NCBI GenBank assembly: GCA_050633525.1
Contig: JBOEGR010000002.1
Span: 1-27,463, forward strand
Reading direction: 5' to 3'
Source: CANLBN01 sp050633525
GTDB taxonomy: Bacteria; Pseudomonadota; Gammaproteobacteria; Pseudomonadales; Cellvibrionaceae
DNA: 27,463 bases
Of this stretch, positions 1-7,353 are shown one piece after another. Both the position numbers and the translations under genes were made by a program. The notes beneath the pieces were generated by a model that saw nothing but the letters and a program-made list of their open reading frames with translations, ran no database searches and had not been told where the DNA came from. The first letter of the stretch is position 1. Each line of letters begins with the position of its first letter.

Positions 1-1358
1 TCACCACTTTTCACATAACCGCGAGTGCGTAGTTCATCAATGGCTTTTAAATAGGTTGTGTACTGATCTTCTTCAAAACCATAAAAGGGAATAGATTCTA
101 CGCCCAAAAATAATTCTACTTTGGCCTGAGTTTTTGTTTGCCGGGAAAAAGCATAGATAGGTAAAGCAGAATTAAAACGTGACATCATTAAGGGTGTTGA
201 ACCACTTTCGGTAAAAGCGATAATAGCCGTTACACCTTCTAAATGGTTCGCGGTATACATAGCAGCCAAACCAATGGTCTCATCAACCGCGGTAAATTTT
301 CGATTGATACGATTATCAGTCACGCGCATATTGGGGTAGGTTTCTGCGCCACCAATCGCACGAATCATCGCTTTGACTGTTTCAACTGGGAAATTACCCG
401 CAGCTGTTTCGCCTGATAACATAACCGCATCTGTTCCGTCCAACACAGCATTCGCCACATCAAACACTTCTGCTCGCGTTGGTAGAGGGCTATTAATCAT
501 CGACTCCATCATTTGGGTCGCGGTGATGACACATTTATTCAAGGCTCTTGCACGAGAGATAATCCGTTTTTGTACGGCGACCAATTCTGCATCACCAATC
601 TCTACTCCCAAATCGCCACGAGCCACCATGACAGCATCTGAGGCTTTAATAATATCGTCGAGGGCTTCGCTGCTGGCAACGGTTTCAGCACGCTCAATTT
701 TTGCTACGATGCCGGCGTTACCACCGGCCTCTAATAAGAGTTCACGCGCACGCTCAATATCAGCGGAAGAACGAGGAAAAGAAACCGCTAAATAATCCAC
801 ATCAATTTCAGCCGCCAATTTGATATCAGCATAATCTTTCTCTGTCAGTGCGGGGGCAGACAACCCGCCACCCTGACGATTAATGCCTTTATTATTGGAC
901 AACTTGCCCGCCACTTTAGTGATGCAATGGATCTTACTGCCCTTGATTGTTTCAACCTCTAAGACGACACGACCATCATCCAACAGTAACAAATCACCAC
1001 TCTCACAATCCTGCGGCAGTTCTTTATAATCGATGCCCACCGTTTGCTGGTTACCCTCATCTCGGCCTAAGGCAGCATCAAGAACAAAATTATCGCCAAT
1101 AGTTAAGGTAATCGGCCCTTCGGCAAAGCGAGAAATGCGAATTTTTGGACCCTGCAAGTCACCCAACACCGCGACATGGCGGCCGTGTTTTTTAGCTAAA
1201 GCTCTCACTTCTGTTGCTCTTTTGGCGTGATCTTCTGGTGCGCCATGAGAAAAGTTCATCCTCACAACATTAATACCTGCTTGGACTAATTCATCCAACA
1301 CGCCTTCTTTATCTGTCGCTGGCCCAAGGGTTGATACAATTTTTGTCCGTCTTTGCAT
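1..1358 (-). CDS. pykA: Pyruvate kinase, type II (PykA-like), 3' end outside the window
   Basis: Last step of glycolysis in the cytoplasm: phosphoenolpyruvate plus ADP gives pyruvate plus ATP. The frame is open from an ATG at 1358 to the window edge (about 452 codons, against roughly 480 for the family), so only the last few dozen residues are missing. The N-terminus reads MQRRTKIVSTLGPATD, followed by VVRMNFSHG (active-site Arg and substrate region), GDLQGPKIR at the start of the lid domain, LTEKD and DYLAVSFPR. Further on come VAKIERAE (catalytic Lys), VARGDLGVE (metal site), ITATQMMESM and DGTDAVMLSGETAAG. The ending of the visible part belongs to the C-terminal regulatory domain. The KLSNNKGIN and GGGLSAPALTEKD stretches match E. 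coli PykA rather than PykF as I remember them. It stands alone, divergent from the aminotransferase gene. Certain as pyruvate kinase; the A-type assignment is by memory of the family. Confidence 0.96.
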   Translation of the reverse strand, partial: MQRRTKIVSTLGPATDKEGVLDELVQAGINVVRMNFSHGAPEDHAKRATEVRALAKKHGRHVAVLGDLQGPKIRISRFAEGPITLTIGDNFVLDAALGRDEGNQQTVGIDYKELPQDCESGDLLLLDDGRVVLEVETIKGSKIHCITKVAGKLSNNKGINRQGGGLSAPALTEKDYADIKLAAEIDVDYLAVSFPRSSADIERARELLLEAGGNAGIVAKIERAETVASSEALDDIIKASDAVMVARGDLGVEIGDAELVAVQKRIISRARALNKCVITATQMMESMINSPLPTRAEVFDVANAVLDGTDAVMLSGETAAGNFPVETVKAMIRAIGGAETYPNMRVTDNRINRKFTAVDETIGLAAMYTANHLEGVTAIIAFTESGSTPLMMSRFNSALPIYAFSRQTKTQAKVELFLGVESIPFYGFEEDQYTTYLKAIDELRTRGYVKSG

Positions 1359-1556
1359 TAAATGGTTCTCACTATAGATAATTGTCTTGAATGATATAAA
1401 GGCCACTGCTGCGAATGGCCAACGCTAAATGTCATTGCTACGCAGGGATATCAGCGTATTGATAATGACTCATAGTGTAGCGAAAAAAATGAAGCTGTGT
1501 AGCGATAAAATAAAGGTTCGTTTGATAAAGCAAACTATTTGCGCTTTTAGTATCAC

Positions 1557-1867
1557 AGGAGCCTCTGATTAACTTCGAATGACTTCTGCGTGAGCCTAAA
1601 ATGTGTTTAGGCAAGGCGGACTTTGCAGCTAATGGCCGTCGTCCTTAGCAAGAAGTCCAACGCAGTATAAGCGCATTTTAGCCACGCCCTGCGGGGCTTT
1701 CAGGCGTTACCGATCTCTGTGTTGTCTCTTTTTGTAAGGTCCAGACATTACTGCAAAGAGGCGCCTTGATCTCGGCAAAGCTTCCGGTCCTGCTCACGCC
1801 CCTTACCTATATCCATATAGGCAACGCCTGAAAGCCAGAAGTTATCCGAAGTTAATCAGAGGCTCCT
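1557..1867. repeat. 311-bp non-coding element with 21-bp perfect terminal inverted repeats and nested palindromes
   Basis: The ends 1557-1577 and 1847-1867 are perfect 21-bp inverted complements, reading AGGAGCCTCTG inward on the left. A second perfect 14-bp pair, GGCTTTCAGGCGTT at 1695-1708 and its complement at 1823-1836, is nested inside. Smaller hairpins lie at 1594-1612 (GCCTAAA, loop of 5, TTTAGGC) and 1806-1821 (CCTATAT, loop of 2, ATATAGG). It has no coding potential. I could not find a target-site duplication. Its right part recurs, diverged, at 4052-4236. The architecture suggests a miniature mobile element or other dispersed structured repeat; I do not recognise a named family. Confidence 0.85.
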
Positions 1868-1876
1868 ATAAATTCA

Positions 1877-1907
1877 TTAACAAACGCAACTCTAACTACT
1901 CTATAAT
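1877..1907 (+). promoter_or_regulatory. Candidate sigma-70 promoter for the aminotransferase
   Basis: A consensus -10 box TATAAT at 1902-1907 is preceded by TTAACA at 1877-1882 (five of six to TTGACA) with a long 19-base spacer. It begins only 9 bases past the end of the palindromic element and about 43 bases before the chosen start codon. Pattern match only. Confidence 0.4.
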
Positions 1908-1949
1908 AACACGACTTATAACAACCCTAGGTTACACTTGAGGAACACT

Positions 1950-3242
1950 TTGAATTTAGATACTGCACCCACCGAAGAACTTGAGCAATGGCTCATTACA
2001 CTAGAACAAGAATATCAAGCTTACCAAGCACAAAATATCAAACTTGACTTAACGCGAGGCAAGCCCTCAGCTGAACAGTTAACGCTTGCTGACACCCTTG
2101 ATGGCAGTCTCAATGGCAACTATTTGTCGGCAGATGGGACAGATACACGTAATTATGGCGGTTTAAGTGGCATCAAAGAGTCTCGAGAATTGGGGGCAGA
2201 GTTACTCGGCGTTAAACTAGAGGAAGTATCGGCTCAAGGAAACAGTAGCTTATCGCTGATGTTTCTGAGCGCGTTGTTTGCGAAAGACTTTGGCTTCAGA
2301 GGTGCTAATAGCGCTTGGAAGACGGCAAATAATAGTAGCGACAAAATTACCTTTATATGCCCTGTACCCGGTTATGATCGCCACTTTAGCGTGTGTGAGC
2401 AACTGGGTATCAATATGGTCACCGTACCCATGACGGCCACCGGCCCAGACATGGACGCAGTTGAAGCACTGATAAAAACAGATAAGTCTATAAGAGGACT
2501 TTGGTGTGTACCTAAATATTCCAACCCAACGGGTGTCATCTACAGCAATGAAACCGTCTCGCGCATTGCCAAACTAGGCCAAATAGCGGCTGACAACTTC
2601 TTGGTTTTTTGGGATAACGCCTACGCGGTGCACGACTTAAAAGGTTACAAACCTTTAGCAAATATTATGGATGCCTGTCGTGAGTACGGCACGGAAAATA
2701 ATCTACTGCAATTTGCATCAACATCTAAAATAACTCATGCCGGTGCCGGTGTCGCTTTTATCGCTAGTTCTGTTGAGAACCTATCAGGCTTTCACAAAGC
2801 TCTGGGTATTATGTCTATTGGCCCCGATAAGGTGAATCAACTTCGTCACTCAAGATTATTCCCCGACCGCCAAGCATTGTTATCGCATATGGAGAAACAT
2901 GCTACTATTCTTAAGCCTCGTTTTGACTGTGTACAACAACACCTGTCCGAACACTTCAGCGATAATGACTTAGGTGAATGGGAATCTGTCGATGGGGGTT
3001 ACTTTGTTTCTTTCGATTCCAAAGCAGGGCTAGCAAAAAACATTGTACAACTTGCTGCTGACGTAGGCGTTAAATTAACTCCCGCCGGAGCGACATTTCC
3101 TTACAATGATGACCCTCTAGATAACAATATTCGCATCGCACCATCAGTTCCCACACTGGAACAAGTCGATGAAGCCATGAAGATTTTTGTCCTGTGTGTC
3201 AAATTGGCGAGTGTACGACAAAAACTCGATAAACAGCCCTGA
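1950..3242 (+). CDS. Aspartate aminotransferase, type Ic (PLP-dependent fold type I)
   Basis: Pyridoxal-phosphate enzyme that exchanges amino groups, most likely aspartate plus 2-oxoglutarate to oxaloacetate plus glutamate. It belongs to the class I family branch that Pfam lists as Asp_aminotransf (the corynebacterial AspT type), not the E. coli AspC type. Seen: LDLTRGKPS near the N-terminus, YGGLSGIKE, QGNSSLSLM (phosphate-site region), CPVPGYDRHF, KYSNPTGVIYS, FWDNAYAVHDL (Asp and Tyr that contact the cofactor), FASTSKITHAGAG (Schiff-base Lys) and NIRIAPSVP (Arg for the carboxylate). The length fits the family. I chose the TTG at 1950 because AGGA at 1941-1944 lies five bases upstream. A TTG at 1938 would add four residues but has no Shine-Dalgarno sequence. 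The stop codon lies in the first unit of a tandem repeat. Family call sure; substrate inferred. Confidence 0.93.
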   Translation: MNLDTAPTEELEQWLITLEQEYQAYQAQNIKLDLTRGKPSAEQLTLADTLDGSLNGNYLSADGTDTRNYGGLSGIKESRELGAELLGVKLEEVSAQGNSSLSLMFLSALFAKDFGFRGANSAWKTANNSSDKITFICPVPGYDRHFSVCEQLGINMVTVPMTATGPDMDAVEALIKTDKSIRGLWCVPKYSNPTGVIYSNETVSRIAKLGQIAADNFLVFWDNAYAVHDLKGYKPLANIMDACREYGTENNLLQFASTSKITHAGAGVAFIASSVENLSGFHKALGIMSIGPDKVNQLRHSRLFPDRQALLSHMEKHATILKPRFDCVQQHLSEHFSDNDLGEWESVDGGYFVSFDSKAGLAKNIVQLAADVGVKLTPAGATFPYNDDPLDNNIRIAPSVPTLEQVDEAMKIFVLCVKLASVRQKLDKQP

Positions 3243-3346
3243 GCGGGATTAACAGCCTTGAGCGATAAGACAGCCTTGAGCGAAATAAACAGCCTTGAGC
3301 GATAAGACAGCCCTGAGCGAAATAAACACCCCTAAGCAAATAGATA
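3234..3346 (+). repeat. Short tandem array (18/19-bp units) over the aminotransferase stop codon
   Basis: Five good units plus a worn sixth, each starting CAGCC(C/T)TGAGCG and ending in alternating GATAAGA or AAATAAA-type tails. Unit starts are 3234, 3253, 3271, 3290, 3308 and 3327. The first unit contains the TGA stop of the aminotransferase gene, so the array looks like amplification of the gene's own 3' end. There are no spacers, so it is not CRISPR. Confidence 0.85.
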
Positions 3347-3374
3347 AGGGAAAAATTAAAACCGGACGGTCATT

Positions 3375-4028
3375 ATGACGATTGAGATGCTACCACTATT
3401 TGTGGCAACCATATTTATTCTGGCTGTCCTACCCGGCCCCGGCGTGCTACTCACTGTCGCAAGAGCAACCAGTGGCGGCATGTCCAATGCCTGTTTTACT
3501 GTTGCTGGCATTCTCGTCGGCGACATTATTTTTATTTTACTCGTGACACTAGGGCTCAAGTTTGTTGCTGAATCACTAAGCTCTCTCTTTATTGTGATCA
3601 AATATGCCGGCAGCGCTTACCTTATTTGGTTAGGCTTATCGTTAATTCTTAGCAAAAATGAGATAAGCGATATCAAACTTAACCAAGTCGAATCGCAAAA
3701 CATAAATGATAGACGAGGAAATAATAAAGGAGTCTTTATCGCGGACTTTCTTGCGGGCGTAGCAGTGACATTAAGCAACCCTAAAGCGATTGTATTTTAT
3801 CTCAGCTTCTTCCCTGCTTTTATGGATATCACAACACTTACCGCCATTGATATTAGCATCATCACCGTGATTATCACTCTAACAATTGGCGGAGCGATGA
3901 TGGCTTACGCCATTGCGGCAATACGAACGCAAGCAATACTCAGCTCATCAGGCCCAAAGAACTGGATCAAAAAAATAGCAGGCGGTTTAATCACATCAAC
4001 AGGTGCTTGGCTGCTCATTCGCGAGTAG
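3375..4028 (+). CDS. LysE/RhtB-family amino acid exporter
   Basis: Inner-membrane exporter of the LysE/RhtB type, which expels amino acids or their derivatives using the proton gradient. The 217 residues begin with a membrane helix carrying the family motif LAVLPGPGVLLTVARATSGG (residues about 16-35). They continue with a GDIIFILL helix, YAGSAYLIWLGLSLI, and the second signature GVAVTLSNPKAIVFYLSFFPAF; about six helices in total. Length is normal. It sits 133 bases after the aminotransferase on the same strand with the tandem array between, and may be co-transcribed. The substrate cannot be read from the sequence. The upstream ribosome site is weak (GGACGG), but the start fits the family exactly. 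Confidence 0.93.
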   Translation: MTIEMLPLFVATIFILAVLPGPGVLLTVARATSGGMSNACFTVAGILVGDIIFILLVTLGLKFVAESLSSLFIVIKYAGSAYLIWLGLSLILSKNEISDIKLNQVESQNINDRRGNNKGVFIADFLAGVAVTLSNPKAIVFYLSFFPAFMDITTLTAIDISIITVIITLTIGGAMMAYAIAAIRTQAILSSSGPKNWIKKIAGGLITSTGAWLLIRE

Positions 4029-4051
4029 GTAGTACCACATTATTTAAAGGA

Positions 4052-4236
4052 TTTTGCTAAGGTCTAGACATTAGCTACAAAAGACGCCTTGATCTCGGCA
4101 AAGCTTNNNNNNNNNNNNNNNNNNNNNNNNNNNNNNNNNNNNNNNNNNNNNNNNNNNNNNNNNNNNNNNNNNNNNNNNNNNNNNNNNNNNNNNNNNNNNN
4201 NNNNNNNNNNNNNNNNNAGGTTAATCAGAGGTTCCT
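4052..4236 (+). repeat. Second, partial copy of the palindromic element, interrupted by the assembly gap
   Basis: Bases 4052-4106 match the middle of the first copy; the last 21 bases before the gap (CGCCTTGATCTCGGCAAAGC and one more) are identical. Bases 4218-4236 match its right terminal repeat with two differences. Both parts are in the same orientation as the 1557-1867 copy. The left third, including the left terminal repeat, is absent: the sequence before 4052 is unrelated. The N run replaces the segment between. Confidence 0.8.
4107..4217. other. Assembly gap (111 Ns)
   Basis: A run of 111 undetermined bases falls entirely inside the second copy of the palindromic element. The matching stretch in the first copy is roughly 65 bases, so either the true length differs or the N count is nominal. 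Assemblers commonly break at multicopy hairpin-rich repeats. Confidence 0.99.
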
Positions 4237-4273
4237 AAAATACATTTTTAATAAGGTATTAAGAGATATTATC

Positions 4274-4612
4274 ATGAGCTCCCTCCCTCACTGCCCTGCT
4301 TGCCAGTCTGAATATACTTATGAAGATGGCTTACTTTATATTTGCCCGGAATGCGGTCATGAGTGGTCCCAAGATGCTCAAGAAGATAGTGATACCGAAC
4401 CAACGATTAAAGATGCCAATGGCAACCCACTACAAGACGGTGACACGGTAACCGTAATCAAAGACCTAAAAGTAAAGGGATCATCATCCGTTGTTAAGGT
4501 GGGTACAAAAGTCAAAAATATACGCTTAGTCGATGGCGATCACGATATCGATTGCAAAATTGACGGCATTGGCGCGATGAAATTAAAATCGAAATTTGTG
4601 AAAAAAGTGTAG
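4274..4612 (+). CDS. yjdM: PhnA/YjdM-type zinc-ribbon protein
   Basis: Small cytoplasmic protein of the PhnA (YjdM) family. Despite the old name it is not established as a phosphonate enzyme, and its role is unclear. Residues about 7-30 form a zinc ribbon with two CxxC knuckles (CPACQS and CPECGHEW). The C-terminal part is the typical beta-rich PhnA domain: DANGNPLQDGDTVTVIKDLKVKG in two steps, then VKVGTKVKNIRL, GDHDIDCKIDG and MKLKSKFVKKV. At 112 residues the length is standard. It follows the gap-bearing repeat and precedes an unrelated secreted hydrolase by 32 bases. Family call confident; function not. Confidence 0.92.
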   Translation: MSSLPHCPACQSEYTYEDGLLYICPECGHEWSQDAQEDSDTEPTIKDANGNPLQDGDTVTVIKDLKVKGSSSVVKVGTKVKNIRLVDGDHDIDCKIDGIGAMKLKSKFVKKV

Positions 4613-4644
4613 GTCTTACAATCAACCTTTAAATAGAAATCACT

Positions 4645-5472
4645 ATGCGCGCTACCAACACAGCAATAAATTTTAGATTACTAGGCTTCATTCTATTCAT
4701 TTTATTCTCTATCAGTAGATCTACGGATGCTATTGAAGATAACACAAGCCCCGAACGAATATTATTTATAGGCAATAGTTACTTATATTACAACGATAGT
4801 TTGCACAATCATGTGAGACGCATAGCTATTGCCGCGCACAGTCATGACAAGCAAAAGAAATTAAAGAAACTAAAGTATCGTTCAATAACAATCTCTGGCG
4901 GAAGAATAAAACAACACCCTTTCGAACACTATCTTGTTGATAATGCGATAGGCTACAAAGAGCCCTTTGACATTGTCATTCTTCAAGGTCATAGCACCTC
5001 TGCTATCAAAGAAAAAAGTAGACAAAAATTTATTGACGCAGTGACAAGAGCACATAAAGTGATCCAACAACATGGAGCAAAAACTGCGCTGTATATGACG
5101 CACGCCTATGCAAAAGGTCATAAGCAATATGATGAACACTATATAGATAAACTGGAAAAGCTATACGTCGATACAGCTAAAAAAATTGATGCAATTGTAT
5201 TACCTGTTGGGCTTGCCTTTAAAAAATCTTTGACGCAAAGACCAGAGCTTGCACTTCATAAAGCACATGATCATACCCACCCTAACTTGCTTGGCACCTA
5301 CCTTGCTGCCTGCGTGGTGTACTCAACACTATATCAACAAGCATGTAGTGGAATTGATTATGATTATTTCGGCAATATTAACAAAGAAACAGTATTATTT
5401 TTACAGCGTGTTGCAGATGAAACTGTCGCTCAGTTTTTCGCACAGAATCGCAGCCTGAATAACTCTAAATAA
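4645..5472 (+). CDS. Secreted SGNH-hydrolase-like protein
   Basis: 275 residues with an N-terminal hydrophobic segment (about 9-24) ending near STDA, which suggests export. The mature part opens with RILFIGNSYLYYND, a GNSY version of the SGNH block I with candidate nucleophile Ser45. Candidate block II is SGGR (about 84-87), block III ILQGHST (about 112-118), and the C-terminal block HDHTHPNLLGTYLA supplies the D-x-x-H pair (Asp209, His212). This set is what SGNH/GDSL esterases use for ester or acetyl-group hydrolysis. The substrate is unknown and overall identity to a named enzyme was not recognised. It is the last gene of the plus-strand run and ends just before a large inverted repeat. Confidence 0.7.
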   Translation: MRATNTAINFRLLGFILFILFSISRSTDAIEDNTSPERILFIGNSYLYYNDSLHNHVRRIAIAAHSHDKQKKLKKLKYRSITISGGRIKQHPFEHYLVDNAIGYKEPFDIVILQGHSTSAIKEKSRQKFIDAVTRAHKVIQQHGAKTALYMTHAYAKGHKQYDEHYIDKLEKLYVDTAKKIDAIVLPVGLAFKKSLTQRPELALHKAHDHTHPNLLGTYLAACVVYSTLYQQACSGIDYDYFGNINKETVLFLQRVADETVAQFFAQNRSLNNSK

Positions 5473-5483
5473 ATAATGAAAAG

Positions 5484-5569
5484 AAAAAGTGGGGTCAGAG
5501 TAAATTTTTCCTATCTAAAAGTACTAAACCATCGAACCCAAAGAAAGGTTTACTCTGACCCCACTTTTT
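5484..5569. repeat. Large perfect inverted repeat of the GGGGTCAGAGTAAA type
   Basis: Arms 5484-5504 and 5549-5569 are perfect 21-bp complements around a 44-base centre; the core reads GTGGGGTCAGAGTAAA. It lies between the convergent hydrolase and fmdB genes. From memory, this core flanks IS200-like/REP-associated tyrosine transposase genes in many Proteobacteria, so this may be a transposase-less relic. It could also act as a bidirectional terminator: each transcript ends its arm in a short T-rich stretch. No transposase gene is nearby. Confidence 0.8.
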
Positions 5570-5608
5570 ACTTACTCAGCCATCATACTTAAGCATCTAA
5601 GCTATAAG

Positions 5609-5962
5609 TTAATGACTAATCATCCACGGCCGCATTGAAGGAAACATCTTTTCGCCTTGAGCGGTATATATTAGTTTTGACTTACCCGGCTTTTGCTTAT
5701 TACAACCACAACCTGAGCGATGCTCTTCATCCAACTCGCGCCTATCCTTGGTCGAATAAGCAGGCTCGTGTTGTGCACGTTCATTAGTCGCTTCTGCTTT
5801 TCTTTTTTCAGGAGACATAGCTAATACTTCAGGTGCAACCATAATAATTCGCGGAGAAGCTGTACCGCAACTAGGGCAAATGGCAGGTTTATCGGAATCT
5901 TCCATCGAGGCCAGACCATAGAAAATACCGTGTTCTTTACATTTGTAATCATATACAGGCAT
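5609..5962 (-). CDS. fmdB: FmdB-family zinc-ribbon protein
   Basis: Small protein of the FmdB/CxxC-CxxC regulatory family; its gene follows the formamidase gene here, as in the Methylophilus fmd cluster. The start MPVYDYKCKEHGIFY and the knuckle ICPSCG (Cys29, Cys32) define the ribbon. The first knuckle is Cys8-x-x-His11 rather than the usual Cys-x-x-Cys, so zinc would be held by three Cys and one His. Residues 45-85 are charged, and an extra GCGC motif follows at about 90. At 117 residues it has a longer tail than minimal FmdB proteins. It begins 13 bases after fmdA stops and is last in the operon. Its role as regulator or chaperone of the amidase is inferred. Confidence 0.9.
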   Translation of the reverse strand: MPVYDYKCKEHGIFYGLASMEDSDKPAICPSCGTASPRIIMVAPEVLAMSPEKRKAEATNERAQHEPAYSTKDRRELDEEHRSGCGCNKQKPGKSKLIYTAQGEKMFPSMRPWMISH

Positions 5963-5975
5963 AACTAATTTCCCC

Positions 5976-7208
5976 TTATAAATCTGGTGCTAGTGGCACA
6001 TCAACTGAACCATCTAACTCTTTCTTAGGCCCATCGCCATTAGGCTGCACATCAAATTCGAAAATATCCGTTGGCAACCATAATGTCGCACAAGCATTAG
6101 GAATATCGACAACGCCACTAATATGCCCTTGCACGGGTGCTGTACCTAAAATAGCGTAAGCTTGTGCTCTGGAATAGCCGAACTTTTCCAAATAATTAAT
6201 CGCATTTAAACAGGCTTGGCGATAGGCAATATGCACATCAAGATAATGTTGTTTACCGCCTTCATCCACCGAAATACCTTCAAATATCAGATAGTCATCA
6301 TACTTAGGTGTAATCGGGCTGGGTTTAAATATCGGGTTTTTGATGGCGTACTTATCCATACCACCCTTAATTAAATTCACTCGCAGATGAATCCAGCCTG
6401 CCATTTCAATCGCACCACAAAAAGTGATTTCGCCATCACCTTGGCTAAAATGCAAATCACCAACCGATAAGCCACCGCCTTCAACATACACAGGGAAATA
6501 AATTTTTGAGCCGCGCGATAAATCTTTAATATCACAGTTACCACCATGTTCACGTGGAGGAACAGTACGAGCACCTTCGGCCGCAGCAGCGTCTCTATCA
6601 TCACCCTGTAGTTTCCCCATATGTGCCGTGGGGCCGCCATCTGGGAGGCAGGCTAATGCTGGCATGCGATCTGGCTCTGTATCAAACAATTCTTTTTCGC
6701 GGGTGTTCCACTCATCAAGCATTTCTTTTGAAGGCAAACAACCAATAAGGCCTGGATGAATTAAGCCTGCATACTCAACACCTGGAACATGGCGTGATTT
6801 GGTAAACATACCGTTAATATCCCAAATAGATTTTTGAGCTTCAGGGAAATGCTCCGTTAAAAAGCCACCACCATTTTGTTTCGAAAAGAAGCCATTAAAC
6901 CCCCATAGGCTTTCATCAAATGTGCCGATATCAAGTATGTCTACAACCAATAAATCGCCGGGCTCTGCGCCTTCTACACCCACAGGGCCCGATAAAAAGT
7001 GAACTTGGCTTAAGTCAACATCACGTACATCTGCGGCGTCATCATCATTTGCTATCTGACCACCTGTCCAGTCATAACATTCTATTTTAAAATCGTCGCC
7101 GGGTTTAACCATCGCCGCCATAGGGATGTCTGGATGCCAGCGGTTATGAATTTTTTCATTAGTATAGGGGGATTCATCAAGATTAATTTTAATAATTGTT
7201 TCAGCCAT
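5976..7208 (-). CDS. fmdA: Formamidase FmdA (acetamidase/formamidase family)
   Basis: Hydrolyses formamide to formate and ammonia, with weaker action on other short amides; cytoplasmic and oligomeric in the family. The 410 residues run collinear with Methylophilus FmdA as I remember it. Visible blocks are IIKINLDESPY, IHNRWHPDIPM, CYDWTGGQI, VHFLSGPVGVEGAEPGDLL, WGFNGFFSKQNGGGFLTEHF, IHPGLIGCLPS, PPREHGGNCDIKDL and HFSQGDGEI; these contain the conserved acidic and His residues of the family. I start at ATG 7208 because it has GGAGA nicely spaced; an upstream in-frame start at 7247 would add 13 residues lacking similarity. A 145-base gap separates it from amiB, unusually long for this operon, so it may also have its own promoter. 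fmdB follows 13 bases later. Confidence 0.97.
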   Translation of the reverse strand: MAETIIKINLDESPYTNEKIHNRWHPDIPMAAMVKPGDDFKIECYDWTGGQIANDDDAADVRDVDLSQVHFLSGPVGVEGAEPGDLLVVDILDIGTFDESLWGFNGFFSKQNGGGFLTEHFPEAQKSIWDINGMFTKSRHVPGVEYAGLIHPGLIGCLPSKEMLDEWNTREKELFDTEPDRMPALACLPDGGPTAHMGKLQGDDRDAAAAEGARTVPPREHGGNCDIKDLSRGSKIYFPVYVEGGGLSVGDLHFSQGDGEITFCGAIEMAGWIHLRVNLIKGGMDKYAIKNPIFKPSPITPKYDDYLIFEGISVDEGGKQHYLDVHIAYRQACLNAINYLEKFGYSRAQAYAILGTAPVQGHISGVVDIPNACATLWLPTDIFEFDVQPNGDGPKKELDGSVDVPLAPDL

Positions 7209-7324
7209 TACGTTCTCCGATAGTGTTAACTTAAAGTTTGCAAGCATAAACCGTATTATTCAACGCTCACTATGGAGTGATATTAGAAGTAATACCATGC
7301 TGTAATGAGCGCAAAAATATAAGC

Positions 7325-7338
7325 AATATTACCCATAT
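7325..7338 (-). promoter_or_regulatory. Candidate regulator site upstream of fmdA (shared with the urtA region)
   Basis: On the minus strand ATGGGTAATATT (7336 to 7325) is identical to a 12-mer at 14797-14786 in the urtA/kinase intergenic region and has the same orientation. It lies about 117 bases upstream of the fmdA start, in the only long gap within the second half of the operon. The core GTAATATT is partly palindromic. No protein has been assigned to it. Confidence 0.35.
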
Positions 7339-7353
7339 AATTATTTTTTTAAT

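Larger units (their letters stand above)
1359..1949. other. Intergenic region: pyk leader, 311-bp palindromic element, aminotransferase promoter
   Basis: This gap of 591 bases holds three things. Next to pyk (1359-1556) is ordinary AT-rich leader DNA with one small hairpin, GGCCA/TGGCC at 1401-1420; I see no convincing promoter there. The element at 1557-1867 is listed separately. After it, 1868-1949 carries a likely sigma-70 promoter for the aminotransferase. No credible reading frame is present on either strand. Confidence 0.7.

Noticed and set aside
373..795. 140-codon frame on the plus strand
   Set aside because: It lies entirely inside the pyruvate kinase gene on the opposite strand and has no recognisable domain.
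3234..3346. CRISPR-like short repeats
   Set aside because: The units are directly adjacent with no spacers, are 18/19 bp long, and begin in a gene's stop codon.
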